A DNA stretch of 58,023 nt from Clostridiales bacterium CHKCI001 (GTDB lineage Bacteria; Bacillota; Clostridia; Lachnospirales; Lachnospiraceae): NCBI GenBank assembly GCA_900045905.1, contig FCNS01000024.1, positions 1 through 58,023 of the forward strand, read 5' to 3'. The position numbers and the translations under genes are program-made. Positions 25,807 to 35,013 of this stretch are shown here, in pieces. The notes below the pieces were generated by a model that was given only the letters and a program-made list of their open reading frames with translations, had not been told where the DNA came from and did not search any database. Positions within the stretch are counted from its first letter, which is position 1. Each line of letters begins with the position of its first letter.

Positions 25807-28641
25807 ATGTCAGAAAGACAGTTTATTAAAATAAGAGGAGCCAGTGAACATAATTTAAAAAATATTGATGTAGATATTCCAAGAAATGAATTTGTTGTTT
25901 TGACTGGATTGAGCGGTTCTGGTAAATCATCATTAGCGTTTGATACTATTTATGCAGAAGGACAACGACGTTATATGGAGTCATTATCCTCATATGCGAG
26001 ACAGTTTCTGGGACAAATGGAAAAGCCTAGTGTGGAGAGCATTGAAGGATTATCACCTGCAATTTCCATTGATCAAAAATCTACGAATCGAAATCCACGT
26101 TCTACGGTTGGAACGGTGACGGAAATTTATGATTATCTGCGTTTGCTCTATGCTCGTATTGGAATTCCTCATTGTCCAAAATGTGGAAGAGAGATAAAAA
26201 AGCAGACCGTTGATCAAATGGTTGACCATATTATGCAGCTTCCTGATCGTACAAAAATACAGTTGTTAGCTCCAGTTGTTCGCGGGAGAAAAGGAAGACA
26301 TGAAAAAGTTTTGGATCAGGCAAAGCGCAGTGGATATGTGCGTGTACGTGTGGATGGTAATCAATATGACCTGAGTGAAGAGATTGTTTTGGATAAAAAT
26401 ATAAAGCATAATATTGAAATTATTGTAGACCGACTTGTTGTAAAAGAGGGAATTGAACGTCGTCTGACCGATTCACTAGAAAATGTATTGAAGCTAACCG
26501 ATGGATTAGTTGTGATAGATATAATTGGAGGAGAGACTTTAACATTCAGTCAGAGCTTCTCCTGTCCAGACTGTGGAATTAGTATTGATGAAATTGAGCC
26601 AAGAAGTTTTTCTTTTAATAATCCATTTGGTGCTTGTCCAACTTGTTTTGGGCTTGGATATAAAATGGAGTTTGATGAGGATCTCATGATACCAGATAAA
26701 AGTTTGAGTATTGATGAAGGAGCGATTGCTGTCTTAGGTTGGCAGTCCTGTACGGATCCAACGAGTTATACAAGGGCAGTTCTGAATGCGTTAAGTAAGG
26801 AGTTTCAGTTTCGATTAGATACTCCATTTGAACAGTACCCAAAAGAAATTCATGATCTGCTAATTTATGGTACCGATCGATCTGTGAAAGTATATTATAA
26901 AGGTCAGCGTGGAGAGGGAATTTATGATGTAGTATTTGACGGATTAATTAAAAATGTAGAGCGACGTTATCGAGAAACTGGCTCTGAGACGATGAAAGCA
27001 GAATATGAGACATTTATGCGAATAACTCCATGTAAAACCTGTAAAGGACAGCGATTAAAGAAGGAGTCACTTGCAGTTACGATTGGAGATAAAAATATAT
27101 TTGAAGTCACGAATTTGTCAATTAAACAGATGGATCGCTTTTGGAATGAGATTGTATTAAATCCAATGCAAATGTCGATTGGAGAACAAGTATTAAAAGA
27201 GATTCGTGCAAGAGTTCGCTTTCTAATCGATGTTGGATTAGACTATTTGAGTTTGGCTCGTGCGACGGCTACATTGTCTGGTGGTGAAGCGCAGAGAATT
27301 CGTCTGGCGACACAAATTGGCTCAGGGCTAGTTGGTGTGGCATATATTTTGGATGAACCAAGTATTGGATTGCATCAGAGAGATAATGATAAATTGTTAA
27401 ATACGCTGCTTCATCTAAAAAATTTGGGCAATTCTGTCCTTGTAGTGGAACATGATGAGGATACGATGCGAGCAGCGGATTTTATTGTAGATATTGGACC
27501 TGGGGCAGGAGAACATGGAGGAGAAGTGGTTGCTACTGGTACGGCACAAGATATTATGAATTGTGAGAAATCCGTAACGGGTGCATATTTAAGTGGACGG
27601 ATTCAAATACCAGTTCCAGAACTGAGAAGAGAACCAAAGCAGTGGCTGAAAGTTTATGGTGCAAAAGAGAATAACTTGAAAAATATAGATGTTTCGATTC
27701 CATTAGGGGTATTTACCTGTGTAACAGGTGTTTCAGGTTCAGGTAAGAGCAGTCTTGTAAATGAGATTTTATATAAGGCATTGGCACGAAAGTTGAATCG
27801 TGCTCGTCTAATACCAGGAACTTATAAAAAAATCGAGGGAATGGAGCATTTAGATAAAGTAATTAATATTGACCAGAGTCCGATTGGACGAACACCACGT
27901 TCCAATCCTGCTACTTATACAGGCGTTTTTGATATGATAAGAGATTTGTTTGCTTCTACCTCAGAAGCCAAAGCGAGAGGATATCAAAAAGGAAGATTCA
28001 GCTTTAATGTCAAAGGGGGGAGGTGCGAGGCTTGTTCTGGAGATGGAATTATTAAAATTGAGATGCACTTTTTGCCAGATGTCTATGTGCCATGTGAAGT
28101 ATGTGGAGGAAAACGCTACAATAGAGAGACATTGGAGGTTCTCTATAAAGGAAAGAGCATTTATGATGTGCTGAATATGACAGTGGAAGAAGCATTGACA
28201 TTTTTTGAAAACGTGCCGTCTATTCGCAGAAAAATTGAAACATTGTATGATGTAGGTTTATCATATATTCGTCTTGGACAGCCGTCTACAACACTGTCAG
28301 GGGGAGAAGCACAGAGAATTAAGCTGGCGACAGAATTAAGCAGACGCAGCACTGGAAAGACAATTTATATTTTGGATGAGCCAACAACAGGTCTGCATTT
28401 TGCCGATGTTCATAAATTAACAGAGATTTTACAGAGACTAACCGAAAATGGAAATACGGTACTAGTTATTGAGCATAATTTAGATGTTATAAAAACAGCG
28501 GATTATCTAATTGATATGGGACCAGAGGGAGGAGATGGAGGAGGAACGGTAATTGCTCAGGGAACGCCAGAGCAAGTAGCGCAAAATCCAATTTCCTATA
28601 CTGGAAAATACGTGAAAAAATATCTAACCAAAATGAAGTGA
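25807..28641 (+). CDS. uvrA: Excinuclease ABC subunit A
   Basis: 944 residues with two ABC modules: Walker [10 protein letters not shown] near 32 and GVSGSGKSS near 641; signatures [16 protein letters not shown] (near 489) and [16 protein letters not shown] (near 829). Zinc-module cysteines appear in CPKCGRE, in CPDC...CPTC and in CEACSGDG...CEVCGG. It scans DNA for damage in the UvrA2B complex. The ATG at 25807 is chosen because AGGAGG lies five bases before it; the upstream ATG at 25789 lacks an SD. It sits 96 bp after uvrB with no terminator between, so co-transcribed. The region after the stop has no strong terminator. Confidence 0.97.
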   Translation: MSERQFIKIRGASEHNLKNIDVDIPRNEFVVLTGLSGSGKSSLAFDTIYAEGQRRYMESLSSYARQFLGQMEKPSVESIEGLSPAISIDQKSTNRNPRSTVGTVTEIYDYLRLLYARIGIPHCPKCGREIKKQTVDQMVDHIMQLPDRTKIQLLAPVVRGRKGRHEKVLDQAKRSGYVRVRVDGNQYDLSEEIVLDKNIKHNIEIIVDRLVVKEGIERRLTDSLENVLKLTDGLVVIDIIGGETLTFSQSFSCPDCGISIDEIEPRSFSFNNPFGACPTCFGLGYKMEFDEDLMIPDKSLSIDEGAIAVLGWQSCTDPTSYTRAVLNALSKEFQFRLDTPFEQYPKEIHDLLIYGTDRSVKVYYKGQRGEGIYDVVFDGLIKNVERRYRETGSETMKAEYETFMRITPCKTCKGQRLKKESLAVTIGDKNIFEVTNLSIKQMDRFWNEIVLNPMQMSIGEQVLKEIRARVRFLIDVGLDYLSLARATATLSGGEAQRIRLATQIGSGLVGVAYILDEPSIGLHQRDNDKLLNTLLHLKNLGNSVLVVEHDEDTMRAADFIVDIGPGAGEHGGEVVATGTAQDIMNCEKSVTGAYLSGRIQIPVPELRREPKQWLKVYGAKENNLKNIDVSIPLGVFTCVTGVSGSGKSSLVNEILYKALARKLNRARLIPGTYKKIEGMEHLDKVINIDQSPIGRTPRSNPATYTGVFDMIRDLFASTSEAKARGYQKGRFSFNVKGGRCEACSGDGIIKIEMHFLPDVYVPCEVCGGKRYNRETLEVLYKGKSIYDVLNMTVEEALTFFENVPSIRRKIETLYDVGLSYIRLGQPSTTLSGGEAQRIKLATELSRRSTGKTIYILDEPTTGLHFADVHKLTEILQRLTENGNTVLVIEHNLDVIKTADYLIDMGPEGGDGGGTVIAQGTPEQVAQNPISYTGKYVKKYLTKMK

Positions 28642-28755
28642 ATTTGAAGTGTAGGAGAGGTAATTTCCTTCCCTAAAGGAATGGAATATTTCGAATAGGA
28701 TTTATTGTAACAAATAAATGTAATAATGGCAGTCTATAAAAATTTTATGCGAGAC

Positions 28756-28784
28756 TTGACAGGTTGGATATTCAGGATTATACT
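28756..28784 (+). promoter_or_regulatory. Promoter of the trpS T-box leader
   Basis: TTGACA (28756-28761), 17-bp spacer, TATACT (28779-28784). Transcript start expected near 28791. Confidence 0.8.
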
Positions 28785-28794
28785 AAACAAAGAA

Positions 28795-29064
28795 TATAAT
28801 AATGAAACCGTAGATCAAGAGTAGTAAAAATAATTGGGTGTATCCAGAGAGCTGCAGAAGGTGTGAGTGCAGCAGCATAGATTATTTTGAATGGGCTTGG
28901 GAGGGCAGTCTGAACATTTCGATTGAGATTAGTAGGTGCTGACGGAGGCCGCCGTTATCGGTAATATGTATAGTTGTACATGTATGAGAGGGTTTTGCCA
29001 ATTTGGGTGGTACCGCAGAAGTTTCAGCTTTTGTCCCATAATCATGGGGCAAAAGCTTTTTTGT
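28795..29064 (+). promoter_or_regulatory. T-box riboswitch of trpS (Trp specifier UGG)
   Basis: The conserved T-box GGGTGGTACCGCAG is at 29007-29020. In the Stem I specifier loop, GAATGGGC is followed by TTGGGAGG, giving the specifier codon TGG (28892-28894), which is Trp and agrees with trpS downstream. The terminator pairs AGCTTTTGTCCCAT (29028-29041) with ATGGGGCAAAAGCT (29046-29059), one G-U pair, then TTTTT. The T-box bulge TGGT can pair with the uncharged tRNA 3' end, so uncharged tRNA-Trp should favour the antiterminator. Confidence 0.92.
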
Positions 29065-29175
29065 TTACTATGAAAGTATTGTCAATGTCCAGGTAGCGGG
29101 CATGGAAGTTTTATAGGAAACTGCATATCTCATATGGTATACAAAAAAACGAGGCAAATTTAGGAGGATTCAATT

Positions 29176-30180
29176 ATGTTAAATGGAAAGAAAATGTTGT
29201 TTAGTGGAATGCAGGCGACAGGAACGCTTACACTTGGAAATTATCTTGGAGCGTTAAATAACTGGGTAACGTTATCCGATGAGTATGAATGTTTTTATTC
29301 TGTTGTAGATATGCATTCGATTACGGTTCGCCAGAATCCAGCAGAACTCAGAAAACGTGCGAGAAATCTTTTGACACTTTATATTGCTGCTGGACTAGAT
29401 CCAGAGAAAAACTGTATTTATTATCAGTCCCATGTATCGGCACATGCAGAACTGGCATGGATTTTAAACTGTTTTACGTATATGGGAGAATTAAATCGTA
29501 TGACACAGTTTAAAGATAAAGCTGCGAAACATGCAGATAATATTAATGCAGGTTTATTTACGTATCCCGTTTTGATGGCAGCAGATATTTTGTTATTTCA
29601 GTCTGATGTAGTTCCAGTTGGTGTAGATCAGATGCAACATTTGGAAATAACTCGCGATATTGCAATGCGTTTTAATAATATTTATGGAGATGTATTTACA
29701 ATTCCAGAAGCTTATATTGGAAAAGTAGGAGCAAAGATTCAGAGTCTCCAAGATCCTTCTAAAAAAATGAGTAAATCCGATGAAAATGCAAATGCAAGCA
29801 TTTATTTGACGGATGATCCAGATACAATTATTCGCAAATTTAAGCGTGCAGTAACGGATTCAGAAGCATGCATTCGTTATTGTGACGAGCAGCCAGGAAT
29901 CAAAAATTTAATTAATATTTACTCTGCATGTACTGGAAAAACTCCAGATGAGATTGTAACAGAATTTGATGGAAAAGGTTATGGAGAGTTTAAGCTTGCA
30001 GTAGGTGAGTCTGTAGCATCCATATTGAAACCAATTCAGGAAAAACAAGCAGATTTATTGAAAAATAAAGATTATGTAGACAATATCATCAAAACGAATG
30101 CAGAGAAGGCAAACTATATTGCAATGAAGACTTTGCGTAAAGTGCAGAAAAAAGTTGGTTTTCCAGAACGAATTCGTTAG
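29176..30180 (+). CDS. trpS: Tryptophanyl-tRNA synthetase
   Basis: 334 residues, class Ic. The HIGH-type motif appears as TGTLTLGNYLGA (near 15-26) and the KMSKS loop as KKMSKSDEN (near 195-203); SMQDPSKKM wording (here SLQDPSKKM) and GVDQMQHLE are typical of bacterial TrpRS. It charges tRNA-Trp with tryptophan. GGAGG lies about 8 bases before the ATG. Controlled by the T-box leader. It is followed after 9 bases by a small lipoprotein gene, apparently in the same transcript. Confidence 0.97.
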   Translation: MLNGKKMLFSGMQATGTLTLGNYLGALNNWVTLSDEYECFYSVVDMHSITVRQNPAELRKRARNLLTLYIAAGLDPEKNCIYYQSHVSAHAELAWILNCFTYMGELNRMTQFKDKAAKHADNINAGLFTYPVLMAADILLFQSDVVPVGVDQMQHLEITRDIAMRFNNIYGDVFTIPEAYIGKVGAKIQSLQDPSKKMSKSDENANASIYLTDDPDTIIRKFKRAVTDSEACIRYCDEQPGIKNLINIYSACTGKTPDEIVTEFDGKGYGEFKLAVGESVASILKPIQEKQADLLKNKDYVDNIIKTNAEKANYIAMKTLRKVQKKVGFPERIR

Positions 30181-30189
30181 GAGGCAAGT

Positions 30190-30858
30190 ATGAAGGTACA
30201 GTGGAAAAAAAATACAATTTTGATGTTAGCGATGACAATCGTATTGGCTTTTAGTGGATGTGGAGTGAGTAGTAATTTTAATGAACCAAACTCTCAGGCA
30301 GGAACTGCAGATCCTGCCACGATGGAAGAAATTGATCTAAATGCAATGTTGCATGGAGAAGATGGCTATTATTATAAGGATTTGAAATGGGGGCTGATGG
30401 AAGAGGAAATTGAAGCGGTACTTGGCTATGATATTGGAAAAGCAGAAGTAATGGCAAATGGAAAAGCAATCCGATATAATCCAACCATTCGATATAAAAT
30501 TGGAGATCAGATTCCAACATCAGTGGAAATTATCTGTGGAAAGGATGGAAAGCTAGCTCAAGTTGCGTTCCAATTTGAAAGAAGAAGTTCAGATGATAAT
30601 CTAGAGGCTTTTCAGGCACAATTAATGGAGCAATTAACCGCAATCTATGGTCCACAAACAGATATGGAAGAGGACAGCCAAGAAGTTGGAGAAACAACGA
30701 TGAAAACAGTGACGTACAAATGGGAAAAGGCACTCGCAGATGGCAATGTCACAAGTCTTCAAGTTGCTACAGCAGCGACGGGAGAAAACTATGACGTTGT
30801 GGTATTAGGAGTTACCTGTTACAATCCAGCAGAACTTTCCTCTGAATCAGTAGAGTAA
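30190..30858 (+). CDS. Small lipoprotein of unknown function
   Basis: 222 residues. Lipoprotein signal at 1-24 with the lipobox FSGC (Cys near 24). The mature part has a DLKWGLMEEEIEAVLGYD segment (about 64-81), resembling the short strand-helix unit seen in many small extracytoplasmic proteins that bind at membranes, followed by alternating strands; I cannot name the family. GGAGG precedes the ATG. It lies 9 bases after trpS, so it probably shares the tryptophan T-box control, although no functional link is evident. Ends before a repeat hairpin and a terminator. Confidence 0.8.
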   Translation: MKVQWKKNTILMLAMTIVLAFSGCGVSSNFNEPNSQAGTADPATMEEIDLNAMLHGEDGYYYKDLKWGLMEEEIEAVLGYDIGKAEVMANGKAIRYNPTIRYKIGDQIPTSVEIICGKDGKLAQVAFQFERRSSDDNLEAFQAQLMEQLTAIYGPQTDMEEDSQEVGETTMKTVTYKWEKALADGNVTSLQVATAATGENYDVVVLGVTCYNPAELSSESVE

Positions 30859-30875
30859 AGGATTTAACCGAATCA

Positions 30876-30934
30876 AGGAAATCCTCCACTTCAAATGCGC
30901 GGAGCATTAAGCAGGGGAAGCAGGGAGACTTCCT
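30876..30934. repeat. Dispersed palindromic repeat, copy A
   Basis: An imperfect long stem (outer AAGGAA/TTCCTT) capped by AATGC-GCGGA-GCATT (30894-30908). The core TTCAAATGC...GCATTAAG corresponds to TTCAAGTGC...GCACTAAG at 43265-43286 (copy B), with compensating changes in the apical stem. See the finding on the repeat family. Confidence 0.6.
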
Positions 30935-30948
30935 TTTGACTATTAAAA

Positions 30949-31000
30949 CCAAGCAAGTTCTTTTCAATGTACTATAAGAGTTAGAACTTGCTTGGAATTA
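30949..31000 (+). terminator. Terminator after the trpS/lipoprotein transcript
   Basis: CCAAGCAAGTTCT (30949-30961) pairs perfectly with AGAACTTGCTTGG (30983-30995), 13 bp, then AATTATTTAT. Convergent with the next gene on the - strand. Confidence 0.65.
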
Positions 31001-31022
31001 TTTATGGGTGTTGAGTTTGTTG

Positions 31023-31667
31023 TTATAGTTTGGAATATCCGTATCCGTTAACGAGAGCATCAATAGGAATTCCATTTTTGCAGAATGGGCATTCTGTATA
31101 ATCGTAAGTTTGGTAACTTGGTAAATCTTTTTTGGAGAAAAGAGCATTGATTGGAATGCCTCCAATCTTGTCAGGTACACTGAAAATAGCAGAAATACCT
31201 TGTAAAATACCACCATAATAGCGAACCATTTCAAGTACTTTTAATGTTGTATAGCCTGTTGTAATAGACGGTTCTAGTACAATGATATTACGATTTGTGA
31301 CCATGTTTTTTAAATTATCACGGAAAATCAGCTGACTTGTATTGGAGTTTTGTTCTGGTGTGACGACGTAGATACTCTTATGAGCGTTACGGGAGAAGAA
31401 ACCGGCTCGAGTTAATTCTTCTGCCAACATAGCGCCAATTACTTGAGTGCCTTCTAGACAAATAATAGTATCTACGATTGTGGTATGTACATATTGTTCT
31501 ACCAGCATCTTAGCAACTGCTAAAGCATCACTTTGTCTTGTCTTTAGTGTTGTCATATCAATATAGGTATTAATATGGGAGTGGTTTGTTGCGAAATGTC
31601 CTGGAATAATTTTTAGTGGCACAGATTGATTATTTCTAGGATAAATTTTTATCATTTTACTTTCCAT
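31023..31667 (-). CDS. Divergent phosphoribosyltransferase (annotated elsewhere as orotate PRT)
   Basis: 214 residues. The PRTase core is visible, but the PRPP-binding stretch NIIVLEPSITTGYTT (about 125-139) departs from the usual (V/I)VEDVITTGGS by a Pro-Ser in place of the acidic pair. The N-terminus (KIIPGHFATNHSHINTYIDMTT) and the C-terminal tail with CPFC and ALVNGYGYSKL are, from memory, hallmarks of a family common in Lachnospiraceae and labelled orotate phosphoribosyltransferase. Because the acidic pair is lost, I would not accept OPRT activity without test. The ATG follows AAGGAGGG. No pyrimidine genes are near. Monocistronic. Confidence 0.75.
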   Translation of the reverse strand: MESKMIKIYPRNNQSVPLKIIPGHFATNHSHINTYIDMTTLKTRQSDALAVAKMLVEQYVHTTIVDTIICLEGTQVIGAMLAEELTRAGFFSRNAHKSIYVVTPEQNSNTSQLIFRDNLKNMVTNRNIIVLEPSITTGYTTLKVLEMVRYYGGILQGISAIFSVPDKIGGIPINALFSKKDLPSYQTYDYTECPFCKNGIPIDALVNGYGYSKL

Positions 31668-31758
31668 GGAAATCCCTCCTTATATATTTTTTATTATTGC
31701 GATGTGCAAAAGACATCCAGTGGGGGTCTCTTTTGTTTCGTTCCATATTCTAGTTTCT

Positions 31759-31787
31759 ATCATACATGAAAAATTAGAAAAATACAA
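31759..31787 (-). promoter_or_regulatory. Promoter of the phosphoribosyltransferase gene
   Basis: On the - strand: TTGTAT (31787-31782), 17-bp spacer, TATGAT (31764-31759). The rest of the 302-bp gap 31668-31969 holds a CATCCAGTGG element (31706-31737), the partial repeat C (31910-31929) and AT-rich DNA; no gene is seen there. Confidence 0.55.
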
Positions 31788-31909
31788 TAGAGAAAAGATG
31801 AAAAATTATGATTTTTATACAAAACAATCTTGAAAAATAAAGATATTTTATATAAAAGGACAAATTGTTTTGCAAAATAACGTTGCAGTTCTCAGTCAAT
31901 TCGTTGAAC

Positions 31910-31929
31910 GCAGAACGGGCAGTCCCCTG
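31910..31929. repeat. Dispersed palindromic repeat, partial copy C
   Basis: A 20-bp segment GCAGAACGGGCAGTCCCCTG matches 18 of 20 positions of GCAGAATGGGCAGTCCCCCG at 43244-43263 (left arm of copy B). The apical core is missing here; a CTGCTTTACTGCTTTAC stretch follows instead. Confidence 0.55.
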
Positions 31930-31969
31930 CTTTACTGCTTTACTTGAGAAGTGATATTAGGAGGAAACG

Positions 31970-32398
31970 ATGTTAGAATTAAGAGTTAATACAATTACAG
32001 TAGAAGAATATTTGAAATTAAGAGATCGAGTAGGATGGAAAAAAATTTCAAGAGAACAGGCTCAAAAAGCGTTAGAAAATAGTTTGATTACAGTTGGGGC
32101 ATATTTGGCAGATCAGCCAATTGGAATGGGAAGAATTGTAGGAGATGGTGCAGTGGTCTGTTATGTACAAGACCTAATTATTCCGCCACAGGCACAGCGG
32201 CTTGGAGTTGGGACAATGATTTTAAATCGTCTGGAAGAATTTGTAGAGCAGCTTCGGCTGCCAGGTACAGAGATGATGTTTGATCTGATGTGTGCGAAGG
32301 GAAGAGAATTGTTTTATACACAGCATGGATTTATTGCACGTCCAACAGAAACATTGGGACCTGGCATGATTAAGTATTTAAGAGATGAAAATAGGTAA
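31970..32398 (+). CDS. GNAT-family N-acetyltransferase
   Basis: 142 residues. The acetyl-CoA-binding motif A is seen in YVQDLIIPPQAQRLGVGTMILNRLEE (about 65-90; Q/RxxGxG/A as QRLGVG), preceded by the strand carrying GMGRIVGDGAVVCYVQD, and followed by the motif-B type FYTQHGFIARPTE. Substrate unknown; small amines or peptide N-termini are usual. AGGAGG precedes the ATG at good spacing. Monocistronic, ending in a strong bidirectional hairpin. Confidence 0.85.
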   Translation: MLELRVNTITVEEYLKLRDRVGWKKISREQAQKALENSLITVGAYLADQPIGMGRIVGDGAVVCYVQDLIIPPQAQRLGVGTMILNRLEEFVEQLRLPGTEMMFDLMCAKGRELFYTQHGFIARPTETLGPGMIKYLRDENR

Positions 32399-32403
32399 GA
32401 AAG

Positions 32404-32467
32404 GGATGTTATAACACAAAATGAAATCGTAAAAGATAGTTTTTTTGTGTTATAACATCCTTTCTTT
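32404..32467. terminator. Bidirectional terminator between GNAT and SpoIID-like genes
   Basis: An 18-bp perfect stem, GGATGTTATAACACAAAA (32404-32421) with its complement at 32443-32460, followed by TTTCTTTG on + and CCTTTCTTAC on -. Lies between convergent genes. Confidence 0.8.
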
Positions 32468-32494
32468 GTTTTAAATGAAATGGTTAGAGAAAGG

Positions 32495-33757
32495 TTATGG
32501 ATTTAATTCTCCAATTCGAGTTACTCCAACGTAAATTTGACTGATTTTATACCAAGTAGGGAAATCGACAACTCCAGTTTGACCAAGACCAAATATACTT
32601 TGGAATTCCTTTACTGCTTCAGCAGTATCTTCATTAAAATACCCAGAAGGAGTAATCGTTGGAATTGCAGTATAGATATTAGAAATGGCTAAAAGCTGTT
32701 CTTGCATCTGGCGAACTTTGTTTCCAGAGGAGCCGATTGTTAGATCATATCCTGGCCAGGAAGCTGGAATGCCTGAGATTTGTTCTGCTGAATTAATATA
32801 CATATCATTTCCATAATAGTAACGGAGAATTTCAATTGGACTATATCCTTGTTCTCCAAGCGACATTGATCCCCATTGTGTCATCCAATCAGGACAGGAT
32901 ACTCGTTTGCCATCACAATATTGAGTTAAAATTGGTTGTTTGACATCAGGACGTGAGAGGTACTGATCAAAAATTTCATCCACAACAGCGGAAATACTTT
33001 CAAAAAAGTTTCTTCCATAAATCCATTTGTGATCAAATGCAGTAGAGGAAGTAATTGTAAAATCATAGCCCTTATTTCGGTACCATTCGGTATAAACACG
33101 GTTAAGTGTAAATGACATAATAGCTAAAACATTGGCTACAATGGTACTTTCAGGCCAAGTAGAATAAATTTCACTGGAGGCAACATTTTTAATATAATCA
33201 CGATAAGGCACAAAGTAATTTGGCGCAGAACTATTTGTTGGAACCCCATCATGAACGACAATTGTTTCTGGAACCACAACACGGCTTAGTACAATTTCAC
33301 CGCTCTGATTCATTGGTTTAATTTCTGCTTCTGCGATTTTTGGAGGATATTCTCCATATAGAGTATGATCTGGGATAACGATTGGCTGAGATGGTCCAAG
33401 GGCAATTGGTCGAAGCCGAGCATCTTGAATGGAAGTAGATCCAGAAAGCACTTCTGTTCCATCGATGCTTAATGGTTCAAAACCAGGTGCCGTGATTTGG
33501 AGTGAATACTCAGAGTATGGGCGAGGTTCTCCAGGATTGAGACTGTATTCAAGTGGAGGAGAAGGCAATGTAATGGTATCAGTTTGTCCTGATGAATTGG
33601 TGCGAAGTTCTTCTAAAACAGTATCAGGAGAATCCTCATTTCTAATCGTAACAGTTGCATCAGAAACAGGAAAATTATTTTCTGAAGATACAACTTGAAC
33701 TTGAAGATAGCCACGGTCAGTTTGGTTATTTTGCTGAGCGGCACGAAATTGATTCAT
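32495..33757 (-). CDS. SpoIID-like peptidoglycan-acting protein with PG-binding domain
   Basis: 420 residues, no signal peptide visible. Three parts: a carboxypeptidase-regulatory-like beta domain (about 15-125, GYLQVQVVSSENNFPVSDATVTI); a SpoIID-like middle (about 180-335) with NVASSEIYSTWPESTIVANVLAIMSF, a C-x6-C (CDGKRVSC) and QWGSMSLGEQGYSPIEILRYYYG; and a PG_binding_1 repeat (about 345-412, GNKVRQMQEQLLAI...FNEDTAEAVKEFQ). In SpoIID the SEMP Glu is catalytic; here SEI keeps the Glu but the GHG-type His is not seen. Likely spore-cortex or mother-cell related. The ATG is reached directly after a hairpin and a T6 run (see the next feature). Confidence 0.82.
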   Translation of the reverse strand: MNQFRAAQQNNQTDRGYLQVQVVSSENNFPVSDATVTIRNEDSPDTVLEELRTNSSGQTDTITLPSPPLEYSLNPGEPRPYSEYSLQITAPGFEPLSIDGTEVLSGSTSIQDARLRPIALGPSQPIVIPDHTLYGEYPPKIAEAEIKPMNQSGEIVLSRVVVPETIVVHDGVPTNSSAPNYFVPYRDYIKNVASSEIYSTWPESTIVANVLAIMSFTLNRVYTEWYRNKGYDFTITSSTAFDHKWIYGRNFFESISAVVDEIFDQYLSRPDVKQPILTQYCDGKRVSCPDWMTQWGSMSLGEQGYSPIEILRYYYGNDMYINSAEQISGIPASWPGYDLTIGSSGNKVRQMQEQLLAISNIYTAIPTITPSGYFNEDTAEAVKEFQSIFGLGQTGVVDFPTWYKISQIYVGVTRIGELNP

Positions 33758-33824
33758 AAAAAACCTCTTTTCATATACAAGATCCAGATGGAACTTTTAA
33801 TCTGGACTAATATATGAAAAGAGG
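33758..33824 (-). promoter_or_regulatory. Hairpin that is both terminator and SD carrier for the SpoIID-like gene
   Basis: On the - strand CCTCTTTTCATATA (33824-33811) pairs with TATATGAAAAGAGG (33777-33764), 14 bp, with an inner CCAGAT/ATCTGG stem; the 3' arm is followed by TTTTTT and immediately by ATG (33757). The 3' arm ends in AAAAGAGG, the only SD of the downstream gene, 6 bases before its ATG. The same structure would terminate transcripts coming from the lactonase gene. Confidence 0.75.
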
Positions 33825-33862
33825 CTTGGGAATATACCTTATAAATTAAGCTGCTGCACAGG

Positions 33863-34918
33863 TTAATCCTCTAATTCCACAAATTCACAGCAATTTGGAT
33901 TGTCTAATTTGAGTGGAAGGCCATTCATGATGATAACATTTTCTTCGTAATTTAATGTGAAGAATGTTAGGGAATTAGAGTCTTGATTCATACATACGAT
34001 GTGTTTTCCATCAGGGAAAACAGCGACATCTTTTGGATACTCTCCACTAATTGGTAAAATACACTTGTTATATAACAATCCATTTTCCATATTGCGTTCA
34101 AAGAATCCAACAGTATTTTCTCCTGCGTTAGAACTGAAGACGTAATTATCATCAGGAGAGAATCTTAATGCACATGCGGCAGAAATTTCGGTATGCTTTT
34201 TTGGAACGGAAGAAACCAGCTGTTTAAATTCAAATTCAGGATGTGTATCACCTGGAATATAGTTGTAAACCGTAATATAATTTTTTAACTCAGAAATTAA
34301 ATACATATGACGTCCATCTTTACTAAAACGAATATGTCTTGGGGCAGAATTTAATTCACAGTGAAGAATATCAACGAGGCGAACCAATCCTCTTTGATGA
34401 TCAAAGCGGAAAATACGAACTTGGTCAATTCCAGAATCTACCATACAGATATATTTTTCATCTGGAGTAAAAGCAACACAACTAACATGAGGACGGAATG
34501 TGCGTTCGGCAACACTTCCGATACCATTATCATAGAATTCGTCCGTTATTTTTCCGACAGAACCGTCACTCTTTAATCTTAAAACTGTCATTTTGCCATC
34601 GTGATAACCAGCGGTTAAAAGAAATCTATTCTTTTTGTCTACGGTAAGGAAACATCCGCGCATTCCTTTAATTGTAGCTGTGTTAATATGGTCTAAGTCA
34701 CCGTCAGGTAGTATGCGGAATGCTGCGACACCCTCATCAACTACAGTATAAAGAAATTTTTTGTTATGAGAAATGGTCAGATAAGAAGAATTATTTACGG
34801 CTACTTCTTTTCTTTTTTTTAACCGTCCTTTTTTTACATCCACATCAAAAATGCAGATTCCTTTACTGGAACCATGGAATGTATAGCAGCCGACATATGC
34901 AGCATATTTTGTTCCCAT
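33863..34918 (-). CDS. Lactonase-family beta-propeller protein (6-phosphogluconolactonase-like)
   Basis: 351 residues of repeated propeller units with lactonase-type motifs: YAAYVGCYTFHGSSKGICIFDVD at the N-terminus, PHVSCVAFTPDEKYICMVDSGIDQVRIF (near 148-175), HIRFSKDGRHMYLISEL (near 203-219), ALRFSPDDNYVFSSNAG (near 255-271). Cytosolic, no signal. The family covers 6-phosphogluconolactonase (YkgB/PgL) and unassigned lactonases. ATG at 34918 follows AAAGGAGGA; the longer frame has no SD. It has its own promoter. The SpoIID-like gene follows on the same strand, separated by the hairpin. Confidence 0.85.
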   Translation of the reverse strand: MGTKYAAYVGCYTFHGSSKGICIFDVDVKKGRLKKRKEVAVNNSSYLTISHNKKFLYTVVDEGVAAFRILPDGDLDHINTATIKGMRGCFLTVDKKNRFLLTAGYHDGKMTVLRLKSDGSVGKITDEFYDNGIGSVAERTFRPHVSCVAFTPDEKYICMVDSGIDQVRIFRFDHQRGLVRLVDILHCELNSAPRHIRFSKDGRHMYLISELKNYITVYNYIPGDTHPEFEFKQLVSSVPKKHTEISAACALRFSPDDNYVFSSNAGENTVGFFERNMENGLLYNKCILPISGEYPKDVAVFPDGKHIVCMNQDSNSLTFFTLNYEENVIIMNGLPLKLDNPNCCEFVELED

Positions 34919-34955
34919 TGATTTTATCCTCCTTTGAAAAATCATAGTAACTTTA

Positions 34956-34984
34956 TTATAGCACAAAAACGAAAAAATTCAAAC
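34956..34984 (-). promoter_or_regulatory. Promoter of the lactonase gene
   Basis: On the - strand: TTTGAA (34984-34979), 17-bp spacer, TATAAT (34961-34956). Confidence 0.6.
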
Positions 34985-35013
34985 AAAAAAACCTTTTTTT
35001 TTCTGAAAATACT

